A stretch of DNA of 61,656 nt from Oscillospiraceae bacterium (GTDB lineage: Bacteria > Bacillota > Clostridia > Oscillospirales > Acutalibacteraceae), in the NCBI GenBank assembly GCA_031270605.1, contig JAISXG010000034.1, positions 1 to 61,656 on the forward strand, in the 5' to 3' direction. Every line of letters begins with the position of its first letter. Position 1 is the first letter of the stretch. The notes beneath the pieces are model-generated. The model ran no database searches and was not told where the DNA came from. It was given only the letters and a program-made list of their open reading frames with translations. Shown one piece after another: positions 7,115 through 16,364 of the stretch. Both the position numbers and the translations under genes were made by a program.

Positions 7115-7197
7115 GGCAAAAACCTTAGGTTTTTTAATTTTTCCTGGATTTTTGTTAACGCTTTCCTGCGCCCGTTAACGTGCGCGGCGCGCGGATA

Positions 7198-9687
7198 TCA
7201 GCGCACAATGCCCTCAAGGAAGGTAACTTCTTTCACATAGCCGTCCGGCTCGATGCGGAAGGTTTTGATCTGATGGGCGCCGATGTCTGCCCAGAAGCCG
7301 ATGTCCGTCAGCAGGAGCATGATCTTTGCGCGCACTTTTTTGCCCATGGTTTCATAAAGGCGCAGAATCTGTGCGCCGCTGCCGTCCTCACTGTATTTAA
7401 ACGCGGTCACGACCACGTTCGGCACGCTGATGTCAAGGTAGCTCTTGACCTGACTCGCGCCTGAACCTTTGTGATAGCTCTCGGGCACAGCCACAGGGCG
7501 GCAGTTGAAATAAGCAGACTCGCGCATGACGTCTGTGGTTTCGGCCTCACCGCTGTGCACCATGATGCCGTATTCAAAACGCTGCAGGCCTTCGTCTGTG
7601 AAGTTGAAGTCTGCGGGCGGGCGCGGCGAGAAATGGTCTGCAAAAATCACGTTGCGCAGCGCTGTCAGGCGCAGTTCAGTTTCAGGGCAGTCATAGCTGT
7701 ATTTTGAATCACTCATCACCGCAACGCCGCGGCGGCTGCCGTCTTTGGCGGTCAGCGTGAGATCGGCCCAGTTCAGCGCGGGCTCCTCTTCGCCGTTGCA
7801 GGGGCGCTTGATGTAGCCGCAGGGAATCTCATAGGTTGAAATTTCTTCGCTGCCGTCCATTTTAAAGGCAAATTTCAACATGGTGAAGTCTTCGTGCCAC
7901 AGCGCCTTACATTTCACGCGAAACGTCTTCTGCCCTGCCGCGAGGATGAAGTCCTGCGAAAGGGTGGATTTGCCGAACGTGTGTTTAACTCTAACTACAG
8001 CACGCACGGGCCCGCTTTCCACAAGCTCAATCGAGGCAAGCTCCATCAAGCCTTTGATGTCGTGAAACTTGAAAATTTTGTGCGCCCAGGTGTCCGCCAC
8101 ATGGTCGTCGATTACGGTGGGCACTGCAAAGCTGCCCGCGGGTGAAACGTAATCAAATCCGTCCTCTTTGCCGACCAAGGAAGCGATCGCGCCGGTCGCC
8201 TTATCAAACGTAACCTTGATGTGCTCATTTTCAATTGTGAGCGCTTCGGCGTCCGCCTGCACTGCGGAGGACGGGAACGCAAATTCGCTTCCATCCGTGA
8301 ACCACAGCCAATAGGTCGCATAGCCGAAAGCCGGAACGCGCGCCATAAAGACAGTGTCAAGATGAGAGTCGTTTGAACGCGAGGAACGCACGTTTTGGAA
8401 GAGGATGGGGTTGCCCTCGCTGTCCTCAGCCCTGCGGGAGGGGTGATAGGTACGCACGGGCACTTCAATTTCCCACGAAAGCGGGTTGAAAACAACGACC
8501 GGGCGAGGGAAACCGCGGTTTTCTTTCTGATGATGGCGCACTTCGGTGCATACAGGGTCGGAAACGCCGTCGATCCATGTGTCGATATTCCTTGCGATTT
8601 TAAGCGTCGCGGTATTATAGGCCTTGGAGGCGAGGGACATCGCAAAGCCCATCGTCTCTTTCACATCTTCATAGGCTTCCATAATCGAGCAGCCGCAGAG
8701 AATATCGTGGAACTGGTTGAAGCAAACTTCGCGCCACGCCTCGGCGAAATCAGCGGTCTTCGCGTCCGCGCCATAGGCCGCCGCCGCGATGGTGTTCCAC
8801 TTTTCAGCCGCAGCAAGCCAGTTTTCGGCCTTTCTGTTGAGCTGCTTGACAAGCGAGGTCGCGGAGTAGCAACCGCTCGCGTGGTGCTGCAAATCCTCCT
8901 CCCAAACGGGAAGATCCAACTGGGTTTGCATCATTTCATTGAAGAAATCGTCCGGAGAAGAGAATTCAAGGTTGAAACCCTGCTGCTGCAAATCCTTCAA
9001 ATATTCAATGTCGCCCCTTGTGGGGCCGCCGCCGTGGTTGCCGATGCCATAAAAGAGCATCATGCCGTGGCCGGTGCTTTCCATTCTTTTTTCATTGTCG
9101 GCAATGGTGGCGTCAAGCGCTTCTTTGCCGTTATCCGCATAGCCTCTGGGGATGCGGTAGGTCAGCACGCGCGAGCCGTCCATACTGTCCCACCAGAACG
9201 CGTTTTCAGGCGCGTCGGGGTTTTCATAGGGATGGGGGCGCATCATGACATAAGCGTGCATGCCGCCCTGCCGCAGCAGCTGGGGCATCATGCCGTTGTG
9301 GCCGAAGGAATCAACGTTATAGCCTGTTCTGCAAATTTTACCGAACTTTTCATAATAATAAAGCTGGCTGTAAAGCGCCTGACGGGCAAAACTCTCGCCT
9401 GAAGGCATATTGCAGTCGGGCTGCACCCACCAGCCGTTCACGGGCACCCAGCGGCCAAGCTTGACCATTTTGGTGATTTCGGCAAACATTTCGGGGTCAA
9501 TTTCCTCCACCCAGCGGTAATAAGAGGCGGAAGAGCAGGTGAAAACCAAGTCGTTATATTCCTTCAGGCGGTCCAGGGCGGAGCGGAAGGTCTGCAGAAC
9601 CTCGCCGCAACCCTCCTGCCAGCGCCAGAGCCAGATAGGGTCAAGGTGCGCGTTGCCGATTAAGTGGATATTCTGTTCAGAGTTCAT
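7198..9687 (-). CDS. Alpha-mannosidase, GH38
   Basis: An 829-residue cytoplasmic enzyme of glycoside hydrolase family 38, which removes alpha-linked mannose from glycans. The N-terminal catalytic domain has the zinc motif HLIGNAHLDPIWLWRW (His14, Asp16) and the nucleophile region TGYNVDSFGHNG with Asp126. The C-terminal half is beta-rich, as in the family. There is no signal peptide, so it probably acts on imported oligosaccharides. It follows a gene for a large helical protein on the same strand, 56 bases away, probably in one operon for host or plant glycan use. AAAGGA lies upstream of the ATG. Confidence 0.92.
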   Translation of the reverse strand: MNSEQNIHLIGNAHLDPIWLWRWQEGCGEVLQTFRSALDRLKEYNDLVFTCSSASYYRWVEEIDPEMFAEITKMVKLGRWVPVNGWWVQPDCNMPSGESFARQALYSQLYYYEKFGKICRTGYNVDSFGHNGMMPQLLRQGGMHAYVMMRPHPYENPDAPENAFWWDSMDGSRVLTYRIPRGYADNGKEALDATIADNEKRMESTGHGMMLFYGIGNHGGGPTRGDIEYLKDLQQQGFNLEFSSPDDFFNEMMQTQLDLPVWEEDLQHHASGCYSATSLVKQLNRKAENWLAAAEKWNTIAAAAYGADAKTADFAEAWREVCFNQFHDILCGCSIMEAYEDVKETMGFAMSLASKAYNTATLKIARNIDTWIDGVSDPVCTEVRHHQKENRGFPRPVVVFNPLSWEIEVPVRTYHPSRRAEDSEGNPILFQNVRSSRSNDSHLDTVFMARVPAFGYATYWLWFTDGSEFAFPSSAVQADAEALTIENEHIKVTFDKATGAIASLVGKEDGFDYVSPAGSFAVPTVIDDHVADTWAHKIFKFHDIKGLMELASIELVESGPVRAVVRVKHTFGKSTLSQDFILAAGQKTFRVKCKALWHEDFTMLKFAFKMDGSEEISTYEIPCGYIKRPCNGEEEPALNWADLTLTAKDGSRRGVAVMSDSKYSYDCPETELRLTALRNVIFADHFSPRPPADFNFTDEGLQRFEYGIMVHSGEAETTDVMRESAYFNCRPVAVPESYHKGSGASQVKSYLDISVPNVVVTAFKYSEDGSGAQILRLYETMGKKVRAKIMLLLTDIGFWADIGAHQIKTFRIEPDGYVKEVTFLEGIVR

Positions 9688-9743
9688 TTTATGAAACCAT
9701 CCTTTCGAGCAGGTTGAATATAATCCTATTTGATGCGGCTGCC

Positions 9744-11522
9744 TTATTCTTCAATGAGTCCGTGGTAGCGCCCGATCCAGTATGCGAAGGTATAAACATA
9801 ACAGCTTTCCACGCAGCGGACGCCGCCGCTGTCCTCGTCGCGCAGCTGCAGGGGGTTTCGGTCATATTTTGCAATAAAGCACTCATCGGGGGGCAAAACG
9901 GCGGAAACTTCTTTATAGCCGCCAAGGCAGGTTCTTTGCGGAATGTCGCGGCGCAGCGTTGTGGAAACCGAAGCCGCAAGGCGTGAGGGATGGAAGCGAT
10001 AGAACCAGTCCGCAATGCGCTCCATGTCAATTTTTTCATCGGGACAAGAGAGGATGAAGGGGAAATCATAGCCCGGGTTATGCTCGCGGTGCAGGACATG
10101 GTTCCATGAAAGGTAGCCCTCGCGGTATTTTTTGAGCAGCTCTTCGTCTGTTTCCGTGAGCATCAGGCCCCAGAAGGCTGCCGTCGCGAGCATGTTGTCT
10201 CCATACATCAGGTCTTCACTCGGCTCCATGCCGCCGAGCGTGGACATTTGGTTGAAGCGGTTGAAATGCTTCGTGGTCAAATCGGCATAACCAAGGGAAA
10301 GCAGATGTTCGTAAGACTCCTTCCATTTGCCCTCCTCGCCGGTAATATGCATGACAACCTTATGATACATGAGCATTTCGGCGGCGTTCAGGCAGGCGTC
10401 AGACCAGCCCATGCCGGTGTCAAAATATTCAAGGCTCCATTTTGCCCAGGTTGTGGCCTGGCCGTCGCACTCGTGCATTTCATAGCCGTGGTCAATAAAG
10501 TGCCGCAGGGAATTTTTCGCGGCGGTTTTGATCAGGTCGTCAAGCTCCGGATCCTCTTTGCCGAAAATTTCGTGGGCAAAATAAAGGTGCAAAAAATGCA
10601 GGGTGACTTCGTCGCTGCTGGTGTCGCCTTTATAAATGATGTCGTCTATTGTGTAGCCCTCTTCGCGGAAATATTTCGTCAGCCGCTCCGGCACGGGGGC
10701 GGACGCGTCAATCACCATGCCGACAAGGCCTTTTTTTTGCGCGCGCTCGTTGTCGATGGGGGTCGCCTTATTGTCTGTGATTCTATAGAACTGGCCGTTC
10801 GGCACGGGCTCGTCCTTTGTGAGGTATGTTCTCGCGATAAAGCCGTTGCCGCGGCGGGCGATATACATCAGCAGAAGCGTCGCTTCCACACTGCGCATGG
10901 CAATGGCTCGTACGCGCCGCACCTCAGGGTGATCAGGGCCCAGTTCGCGCTTTTTCACGGCATAATGCAGCAGCTCGGCAATCGCGTAGCCGGAGGTAAA
11001 GCAGCCGTCGTTGTCGCTCTCGCCATAGGGCAGCTTTGAGGAGAGGTCGCGCGGCACGGCAAGCCCCTTCTGGCTCATCATGCCGTGGCGGTCAACGATA
11101 TCAACAGACTCCTGCAGCAGGATGTTCGCTTTTTCTTCCATTGTGATGACACTCATTTCAATGAAAGCCACAGCCGTTTCGGTGAGCACCCAGACATTCG
11201 CGCCCTCGGCATAAAGCGCCTGCACGCTGTTGTCCGCGAGGTCGCGGTCTTTGCTGAAATACATGATCTTGTCCACTTCACGCCCGGCGTTCGGGTCATA
11301 TCGTGTCAGTCCGGTTGTTGCGCCAAGCCAAAGAACACCGCCGTTCCCTTCGGCAAAGCAGGTATATTCGGATTTCGCGGAAGGCAGCGGGTAAGGAAAG
11401 CCCGCCAAATCGGGCTTTTCAGCCTTTGCGCTCAAAAGCGCGGCGGGAACCTCCGGGCTGTCTTTCGCAAACAGCTTCATAAACCTTGTTACATGAGGCT
11501 TTAACACATAGGGTTTTTTCAT
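9744..11522 (-). CDS. Large unknown protein, probable glycan-degradation partner
   Basis: A 592-residue soluble protein. Residues ~55-125 look like two blades of a two-component-regulator-type propeller (GGVLWLGATTGLTRYDP, then DNSVQALYAEGANVWVLTE). The rest is helical, with Trp-, His- and Asp-rich stretches (CDGQATTWAKWSLEYFDTG, MGWSDACLNAAEML) recalling (alpha/alpha)6-barrel glycosidases. I cannot name a family. It precedes the GH38 mannosidase in the same operon, so a role in breaking down a mannose-containing glycan is likely. No signal peptide is seen. Confidence 0.75.
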   Translation of the reverse strand: MKKPYVLKPHVTRFMKLFAKDSPEVPAALLSAKAEKPDLAGFPYPLPSAKSEYTCFAEGNGGVLWLGATTGLTRYDPNAGREVDKIMYFSKDRDLADNSVQALYAEGANVWVLTETAVAFIEMSVITMEEKANILLQESVDIVDRHGMMSQKGLAVPRDLSSKLPYGESDNDGCFTSGYAIAELLHYAVKKRELGPDHPEVRRVRAIAMRSVEATLLLMYIARRGNGFIARTYLTKDEPVPNGQFYRITDNKATPIDNERAQKKGLVGMVIDASAPVPERLTKYFREEGYTIDDIIYKGDTSSDEVTLHFLHLYFAHEIFGKEDPELDDLIKTAAKNSLRHFIDHGYEMHECDGQATTWAKWSLEYFDTGMGWSDACLNAAEMLMYHKVVMHITGEEGKWKESYEHLLSLGYADLTTKHFNRFNQMSTLGGMEPSEDLMYGDNMLATAAFWGLMLTETDEELLKKYREGYLSWNHVLHREHNPGYDFPFILSCPDEKIDMERIADWFYRFHPSRLAASVSTTLRRDIPQRTCLGGYKEVSAVLPPDECFIAKYDRNPLQLRDEDSGGVRCVESCYVYTFAYWIGRYHGLIEE

Positions 11523-11663
11523 ACCTCTTATCCATCCCTTTCTGTTTTAAATCTTCACCCCAACAGTGAAAATATAATTTTTGCAAATGGTTATTTCTTG
11601 AAAAACCACTACCGCTATTCTATCGAAAAGCGGCGGTGCTGTCAACCGATAAAACAATAAAAT

Positions 11664-11717
11664 CCCCCGAACGGCGGCAAAAGGCCCGACCGCCGTCAAA
11701 CGACACACGTTCGGGCC
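11664..11717 (-). terminator. Terminator of the FAD oxidoreductase gene
   Basis: CCCGAACG...CGTTCGGG encloses an inner stem CGGCGG/CCGCCG. On the minus strand the hairpin is followed by ATTTTATTGTTTT. Confidence 0.75.
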
Positions 11718-11733
11718 GGATCTGTGTTTGCGC

Positions 11734-13083
11734 TCACACAGAAAGCATCAGCGTAATATTCCCCTGAAACACATCAAGATAACGCCGCGACCACAAAATC
11801 ACACGCTGCCTGCTCCACTTTTTCGGAATGGTTGCGGCGATAGTTTTGAGCCTGCCGATGGCAAACACCGCGGGGATAAGCTTTTTCAGCAGCGTCTTGT
11901 CGTCTGTAAGCATTTTTACACGCCCGATCAAATCCACAGGCGGAATACGGATAAAGGCCGACAGGCTGAGCGTATTCGCGCCGATGGTGAACTCGTCTGC
12001 CGTGAGAATACCCTTTTCAAACATATAATCCAGCTCCTGCGGCATGATCTTCATGAGCAGGCGTTTCACGCAGGTCAGCACCGCAAGGTCTGATCCGATA
12101 TGGCGGAAAAAATCAAGCTGATACCCCCAGAGTTTTTCGGCGCTGAACTCGCCGTCTTCATCATTCAAAACAGTATTCACAAGCATGCGTGCGGCCTTGA
12201 AGGCGTTTGCAATGCCCGAACCGATAATCGGCACCGTCATAAACGCGCTGTCGCCGATTGCCGCATAACCGTCGCAAACCATCACCGCAAGCGGCTGCCG
12301 CACAGGAATCTGCACAAACTGCCCGCCCCGCACAATCTCCGTGCCCAAAGCGGGGTTTGATTTTCTCAAAAACGCAAGGTGCCGCTCAACCTCAGCGCTG
12401 TCAAACGGCGCAAAACGACCGATTAAAACATCCGTATACTCCCCTTCCGCGGCAACCCAGGCCATCCCCTCACGCTCTTCAGGGAATAAATAGACCTTAT
12501 AGCGCTCTTCGGGCATCTCCTCGCTTGCCCTGTTATAAAACGCCCTGTAAACATAAAAACGCCCGTTTTCACCCGGATCATTTTCAATGCCGCACATCTT
12601 CGGCAGGCCCGAGCGCACAGGGGAATCGATTCCGGCGGCGTCGATAATTAAATCGGCGAAAAACTCGCCCTTGTCTGTTTTGATGCCGATGACGCGGTTG
12701 CCCACAAGGATCGGCGCCTCGATATTACACTCATAAACGAACCGCACACCACTCGCGCAGGCGTTATGAACCAACAGCGAATAAAGGTCATGCCGCTCCA
12801 TTTTGATTTCAAGCTGATCCTCCGGCACATGCTGGCGCAGAGGAACCGCCTGATTCGTGCTGTAGAAGGTCATATTCTCTTTATAAGAATATTGCTCCCG
12901 CGGCGGCATGGGAATCCCCGCGGCTTTCAGCGCGCCGGGGGCAAAAATATCCGTCCAGTCGTAGCCGAGCTGTCCTTCGGGGTTCCTTTCGTAGACCGTC
13001 ACCTGAAATCCCCGCCTTGCGAGCAGCGCGGCGGCGGCAAGACCCCCGTGGCCCGCGCCCGCGACAATGATCTGTTTGCCCAA
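11734..13083 (-). CDS. FAD-dependent oxidoreductase, geranylgeranyl-reductase-like
   Basis: A 449-residue flavoprotein. The N-terminal Rossmann motif GAGHGGLAAAALLARRG (9-25) and the Glu ending the second strand (VYERNP) bind the ADP part of FAD. The later motif YAAIGDSAFMTVPIIGSG is the typical GD motif contacting the FAD ribityl chain in the PHBH/geranylgeranyl-reductase group. The substrate is unknown. It stands alone between terminators, downstream of the SEDS gene. The C-terminal ~100 residues look like an extra helical domain. Confidence 0.82.
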   Translation of the reverse strand: MGKQIIVAGAGHGGLAAAALLARRGFQVTVYERNPEGQLGYDWTDIFAPGALKAAGIPMPPREQYSYKENMTFYSTNQAVPLRQHVPEDQLEIKMERHDLYSLLVHNACASGVRFVYECNIEAPILVGNRVIGIKTDKGEFFADLIIDAAGIDSPVRSGLPKMCGIENDPGENGRFYVYRAFYNRASEEMPEERYKVYLFPEEREGMAWVAAEGEYTDVLIGRFAPFDSAEVERHLAFLRKSNPALGTEIVRGGQFVQIPVRQPLAVMVCDGYAAIGDSAFMTVPIIGSGIANAFKAARMLVNTVLNDEDGEFSAEKLWGYQLDFFRHIGSDLAVLTCVKRLLMKIMPQELDYMFEKGILTADEFTIGANTLSLSAFIRIPPVDLIGRVKMLTDDKTLLKKLIPAVFAIGRLKTIAATIPKKWSRQRVILWSRRYLDVFQGNITLMLSV

Positions 13084-13276
13084 AAAACCAGTCCTTCCCT
13101 CCGGGCGTTTCTGTGCACCCGCTTTTCTCTTTCTTCTTTTATATTTTAACCGTACTCAAAGAAAACACGTATTCGCGTTTTTATCCCAAAAACAGAGTTT
13201 TAGAGTTTTTAAGATGACAGAAACCCACATCAGCCTTTGTCGGACAGGGAGTTTCAGTTTTTTCAGGAAGCCCTGT

Positions 13277-14764
13277 TTATTGCGCGCGCTGCTGCAGCAG
13301 CTCTTTCATTACGCGCGGATAAGTGCGGATGTCCGACGCCTTGATGAACGCCAGCAGACCCCACGAGGCCATCATGCTTGAGCCGCCGCGGCTGATGAAG
13401 GGCATTGTCACGCCGGTGAACGGCAGCAAATCCGTCACGCCGAACACATTCAATCCCGTTTGGAACAGCAGCAGCCCGGCGGCCGCACAGGCGGCAATCG
13501 AATAAAAGGTGGAGCGCGCAAAGCTCGCGTTGCGCACGGTGTAAACCGCAAGGAACAAAAAAGTGAGCATAATCAGCACCGCGGTCAAAATGCCCAGCTC
13601 CTCGCACACCACGCCGAAGACCAAATCCTCCGTGGAAGCAAACACGCCGCGCAGCCGCCCGTTGCCGACGCCGACGCCGAACAGCCCGCCGCTCAGCGCA
13701 TAAATCAAGGTACGGGTTTGCTGATAACCCTTGCCGTCCATCAATTCCCAAATATGCCGGTAGGATTCAAAACGGCTCGTGACATGCGGCTTGAACCACA
13801 CAATGAGCATCGCGCCGAAAAAGGCGGCGACGCACACGAGGATAATCGTGCGGATATCACCCGATCGCATAAAAGCAAGGATCAAAAAGGTCACAAAGAA
13901 AATCAGCGCCGTGCCGAAGTCCCGCTGCAAAAACAACAGGCCCACGCATGCCCCGGCAAACACGAGATAGGTGGTTAAGGACTGCGTCGACTGCAGCTTG
14001 TCAAGCGTGGCCGCGCCCACAAATACAAAGGCGATTTTCACAAGCTCAGAGGGCTGAATCGAAAAACCGCCGATGAACAGCCAGTTATATGCGCCGTTGA
14101 CATTCGTCCGCAGCACAAGCGGCAGCGCCAGCAACCCCACGGCGCCAAGCGCCACAGGCAGCCGCATGGCGCTCACGCGGTTGGCGTTTTCAAGAAAATA
14201 TATCATGAATATATAGATGCCCAGCCCCATCATAAGGGCATAAAACTGCGTCATGATCAGATCCGGATGCACACTTGCGGTGATTGTGAGGCTGATGGAT
14301 GAAAACAAAAAACCGATGATTTCAAGCTCCATGCGGCGTTTGAACATAACGCAAAACACAAAATAATAGCCCCACTGCGCCGCAAGAAAAATAATGAAGG
14401 CCAATGAAATATCCGCACGGTATCGTTCATTGTCAGAAACAATAATGACTGCGGAAAACAGCTCATAGGCCGAAATGATGATCAGCATCAGCAGCCACAT
14501 GAAGCGTTTGACCGGCAGGCGCACCCGTTTGCGTGATTTGATGCCCACGGAGTTTGGGCCTGTTCCGCCCATGAACTCAGTGTTGACCCGGGCGGGCGCT
14601 TTCGGTGCCGGACGCGCCTTCGAGGCCGTACTTTTTTTCACCTTTGCGTAAGACCCTTTCGTTTTGGCGGAATCCGCCGCAACCGCGGTTTTTTTCACCG
14701 CAGCCTGAGGGCTTTTTTTCTGTTTGCCGACTTTGATGTCGCCGCCTTTATCTCTGTCTGCCAT
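13277..14764 (-). CDS. SEDS-family peptidoglycan polymerase (FtsW/RodA/SpoVE)
   Basis: A 495-residue membrane protein, longer than the usual ~380-400, because residues 1-85 form a Lys/Ala-rich cytoplasmic extension. About ten TM helices follow. Family signatures are FSIQPSELVKIAFV, the loop GGLFGVGVGNGRLRGV, VCEELG, and the C-terminal PFISRGGSSMMASWG. SEDS proteins polymerise glycan strands from lipid II with a class B penicillin-binding protein. The gene follows a double-FHA protein by 27 bases; no penicillin-binding protein gene is adjacent. A GGAGTG site precedes the ATG. Confidence 0.9.
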   Translation of the reverse strand: MADRDKGGDIKVGKQKKSPQAAVKKTAVAADSAKTKGSYAKVKKSTASKARPAPKAPARVNTEFMGGTGPNSVGIKSRKRVRLPVKRFMWLLMLIIISAYELFSAVIIVSDNERYRADISLAFIIFLAAQWGYYFVFCVMFKRRMELEIIGFLFSSISLTITASVHPDLIMTQFYALMMGLGIYIFMIYFLENANRVSAMRLPVALGAVGLLALPLVLRTNVNGAYNWLFIGGFSIQPSELVKIAFVFVGAATLDKLQSTQSLTTYLVFAGACVGLLFLQRDFGTALIFFVTFLILAFMRSGDIRTIILVCVAAFFGAMLIVWFKPHVTSRFESYRHIWELMDGKGYQQTRTLIYALSGGLFGVGVGNGRLRGVFASTEDLVFGVVCEELGILTAVLIMLTFLFLAVYTVRNASFARSTFYSIAACAAAGLLLFQTGLNVFGVTDLLPFTGVTMPFISRGGSSMMASWGLLAFIKASDIRTYPRVMKELLQQRAQ

Positions 14765-14791
14765 ATTGCACTCCGTTTTTGAATGATCCGG

Positions 14792-15589
14792 TTATTCGCG
14801 CATGTAGCTTTCAATGAATTTATATTCCGCGCCGCCGATTGCAATCAAATCGCCGTCATAAAGCCGCTGGTTTGCCGAAAGCCTTCTGTTGTTCAACACG
14901 GTCCCCGAACGCGAACCCAGGTCTTCCATCACCCAGCCCCGCTCGCCGTGCAGCAGCCTTGCATGCTGCCTTGAAACCGTCATGACCGGCAGCACGATGT
15001 CACAGCTGCCCGCGCGGCCGATTGTATATTGATCTGAAAACAAAAGAATAATGCTGCCGTCCGCCACGTTCTGCAAAGCGGAAAGAATCCGTCCGCCGTC
15101 CCCCGCGTATTCGCGCGGCGTCTCTGCGGCAATCCTGCCGCTCTCCTGAGCGCGGCGCGGCTCTTCGGCGCTTTCGGGCTTCTTGCCGCGCTTAAACAGC
15201 GGCGAGCGAAAGCACATGACGACATTGCCGACCGTTACAATGTCGCCGTCATACACATAGGCCTGTTTATTGACGTGCTTTCCGTTCACCTGAATGCCGG
15301 TTTTTGAATGCGTATCAAAAATAATCCAGCCCTTGTTGCGTCTTGCCAGAACGGCATGAAATCGGGAAACAGCCGCGTAATTCAGCACCACGTCGCAGGT
15401 CTTTGCGCGCCCGATAGCGGATTCCCATGAGGTGATGTCCACCCTGTCGCCGTTGACGGTGTTGATCAGCTGCGCGAGCACCATTTTGCCGTGGGACTTT
15501 TTGAACAGGAAGCTCAGGCAAAAAAACAGCACGATGCCGACAGCGACGATCAGCACCATCCGCATAAAAAATTCGGCCATTTCAAGCAC
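14792..15589 (-). CDS. Membrane-anchored protein with two FHA domains
   Basis: About 265 residues: a TM helix near the N-terminus (MVLIVAVGIVLFFCLSFLF), an FHA domain (DITSWESAIGRAKTCDV... NYAAVSRFHAVLARR), a linker, and a second FHA domain (YTIGRAGSCDIVLPVMTVSRQHARLL... LGSRSGTVLNNRRL). FHA domains bind phosphothreonine, so it probably links Ser/Thr kinase signals to the SEDS protein encoded next. The GTG at 15589 is preferred because GGAGG lies eight bases upstream; a GTG at 15598 overlaps that site. Confidence 0.88.
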   Translation of the reverse strand: MLEMAEFFMRMVLIVAVGIVLFFCLSFLFKKSHGKMVLAQLINTVNGDRVDITSWESAIGRAKTCDVVLNYAAVSRFHAVLARRNKGWIIFDTHSKTGIQVNGKHVNKQAYVYDGDIVTVGNVVMCFRSPLFKRGKKPESAEEPRRAQESGRIAAETPREYAGDGGRILSALQNVADGSIILLFSDQYTIGRAGSCDIVLPVMTVSRQHARLLHGERGWVMEDLGSRSGTVLNNRRLSANQRLYDGDLIAIGGAEYKFIESYMRE

Positions 15590-15719
15590 AAAGCCCACCT
15601 CCCAACAGCCGGTATGGAGCGGAAAAAAATATATTTTCTTTTTTTAAAGTGTTGAAGCTATTTTACCACATCAAACCGTTACTTACAAGTCTTGCCAAAA
15701 ACTTAACATTCTATAAAAA

Positions 15720-15759
15720 ATTCCCCCAGCGCCTCATAAAGCGCATCGGGGGATTTTTA
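15720..15759 (-). terminator. Strong terminator
   Basis: CCCCC.GCGC pairs with GCGC..GGGGG around a seven-base loop. T-rich sequence follows on both strands, so it can work both ways. It ends transcription of the SF0329-like gene before the FHA gene. Confidence 0.85.
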
Positions 15760-15811
15760 TGAACGATCCTAAGGTTAAAAAACAGGTTTCAGCACGTTTG
15801 GGAAACAGGCC

Positions 15812-16321
15812 TCACACATCACACAAAATATGTTCCGCCCGCATGCGGAGCTTATAAAAATACCGCAGCCATTCGGGCTGAGAGTTCAGGGTTTCCGCCA
15901 GAGCAAGAAGAGTCCGTTTTCCCATTCTCCTGTCCAAAACGGCAAACATACGCACGAGAGGGTTTCCACTGTGCATTGAGGATGTAATCGGCAGTGAGCG
16001 GTATTCCCGCAGCGCGGCGGCAAAATCCATGTCGTCAAAAAACCGCCTGTCGATAAAGGCTTTCTTTTTTTCATTCCACAAGCCCTGCCAGAACTCATTT
16101 TTGTCTATGGGCCGCACTCCTTCATAAACACGGCTGGCAACCATATCAAAAGAAAATTGCTGCGCTGTTTTACCGTCTATGCGGATTTCAAACACATGGC
16201 AGCCGTCCATGTTTTTGAAGGTGGTGCATGAATATTGCACGCGACCTCTCAGGGAGCCCGCAAGCATCTCTTCTTCAAGATACCGCCGCATTGCGCTCCA
16301 TGAACCAAGGGCCTTTGCCAT
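15812..16321 (-). CDS. Conserved hypothetical, SF0329-like
   Basis: A 169-residue soluble protein. The N-terminal half contains LRGRVQYSCTTFKN and the segment EIRIDGKTAQQFSFD, and the C-terminal half has GNPLVRMFAVLDRRMGKRTL. This layout recalls the uncharacterised SF0329 family, named from memory. There are no catalytic motifs or membrane segments. It has its own GGGGAG ribosome binding site and is bounded by a terminator downstream. The function is unknown. Confidence 0.65.
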   Translation of the reverse strand: MAKALGSWSAMRRYLEEEMLAGSLRGRVQYSCTTFKNMDGCHVFEIRIDGKTAQQFSFDMVASRVYEGVRPIDKNEFWQGLWNEKKKAFIDRRFFDDMDFAAALREYRSLPITSSMHSGNPLVRMFAVLDRRMGKRTLLALAETLNSQPEWLRYFYKLRMRAEHILCDV

Positions 16322-16364
16322 AACAACTCCCCTTTCACTAAATGATCATTGCACGGTGTGCGAA

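Noticed and set aside
8395-9402. 335-codon open frame on the plus strand opposite the GH38 gene
   Set aside because: It is the complement of a strongly conserved mannosidase, lacks a ribosome binding site and encodes no recognisable protein.
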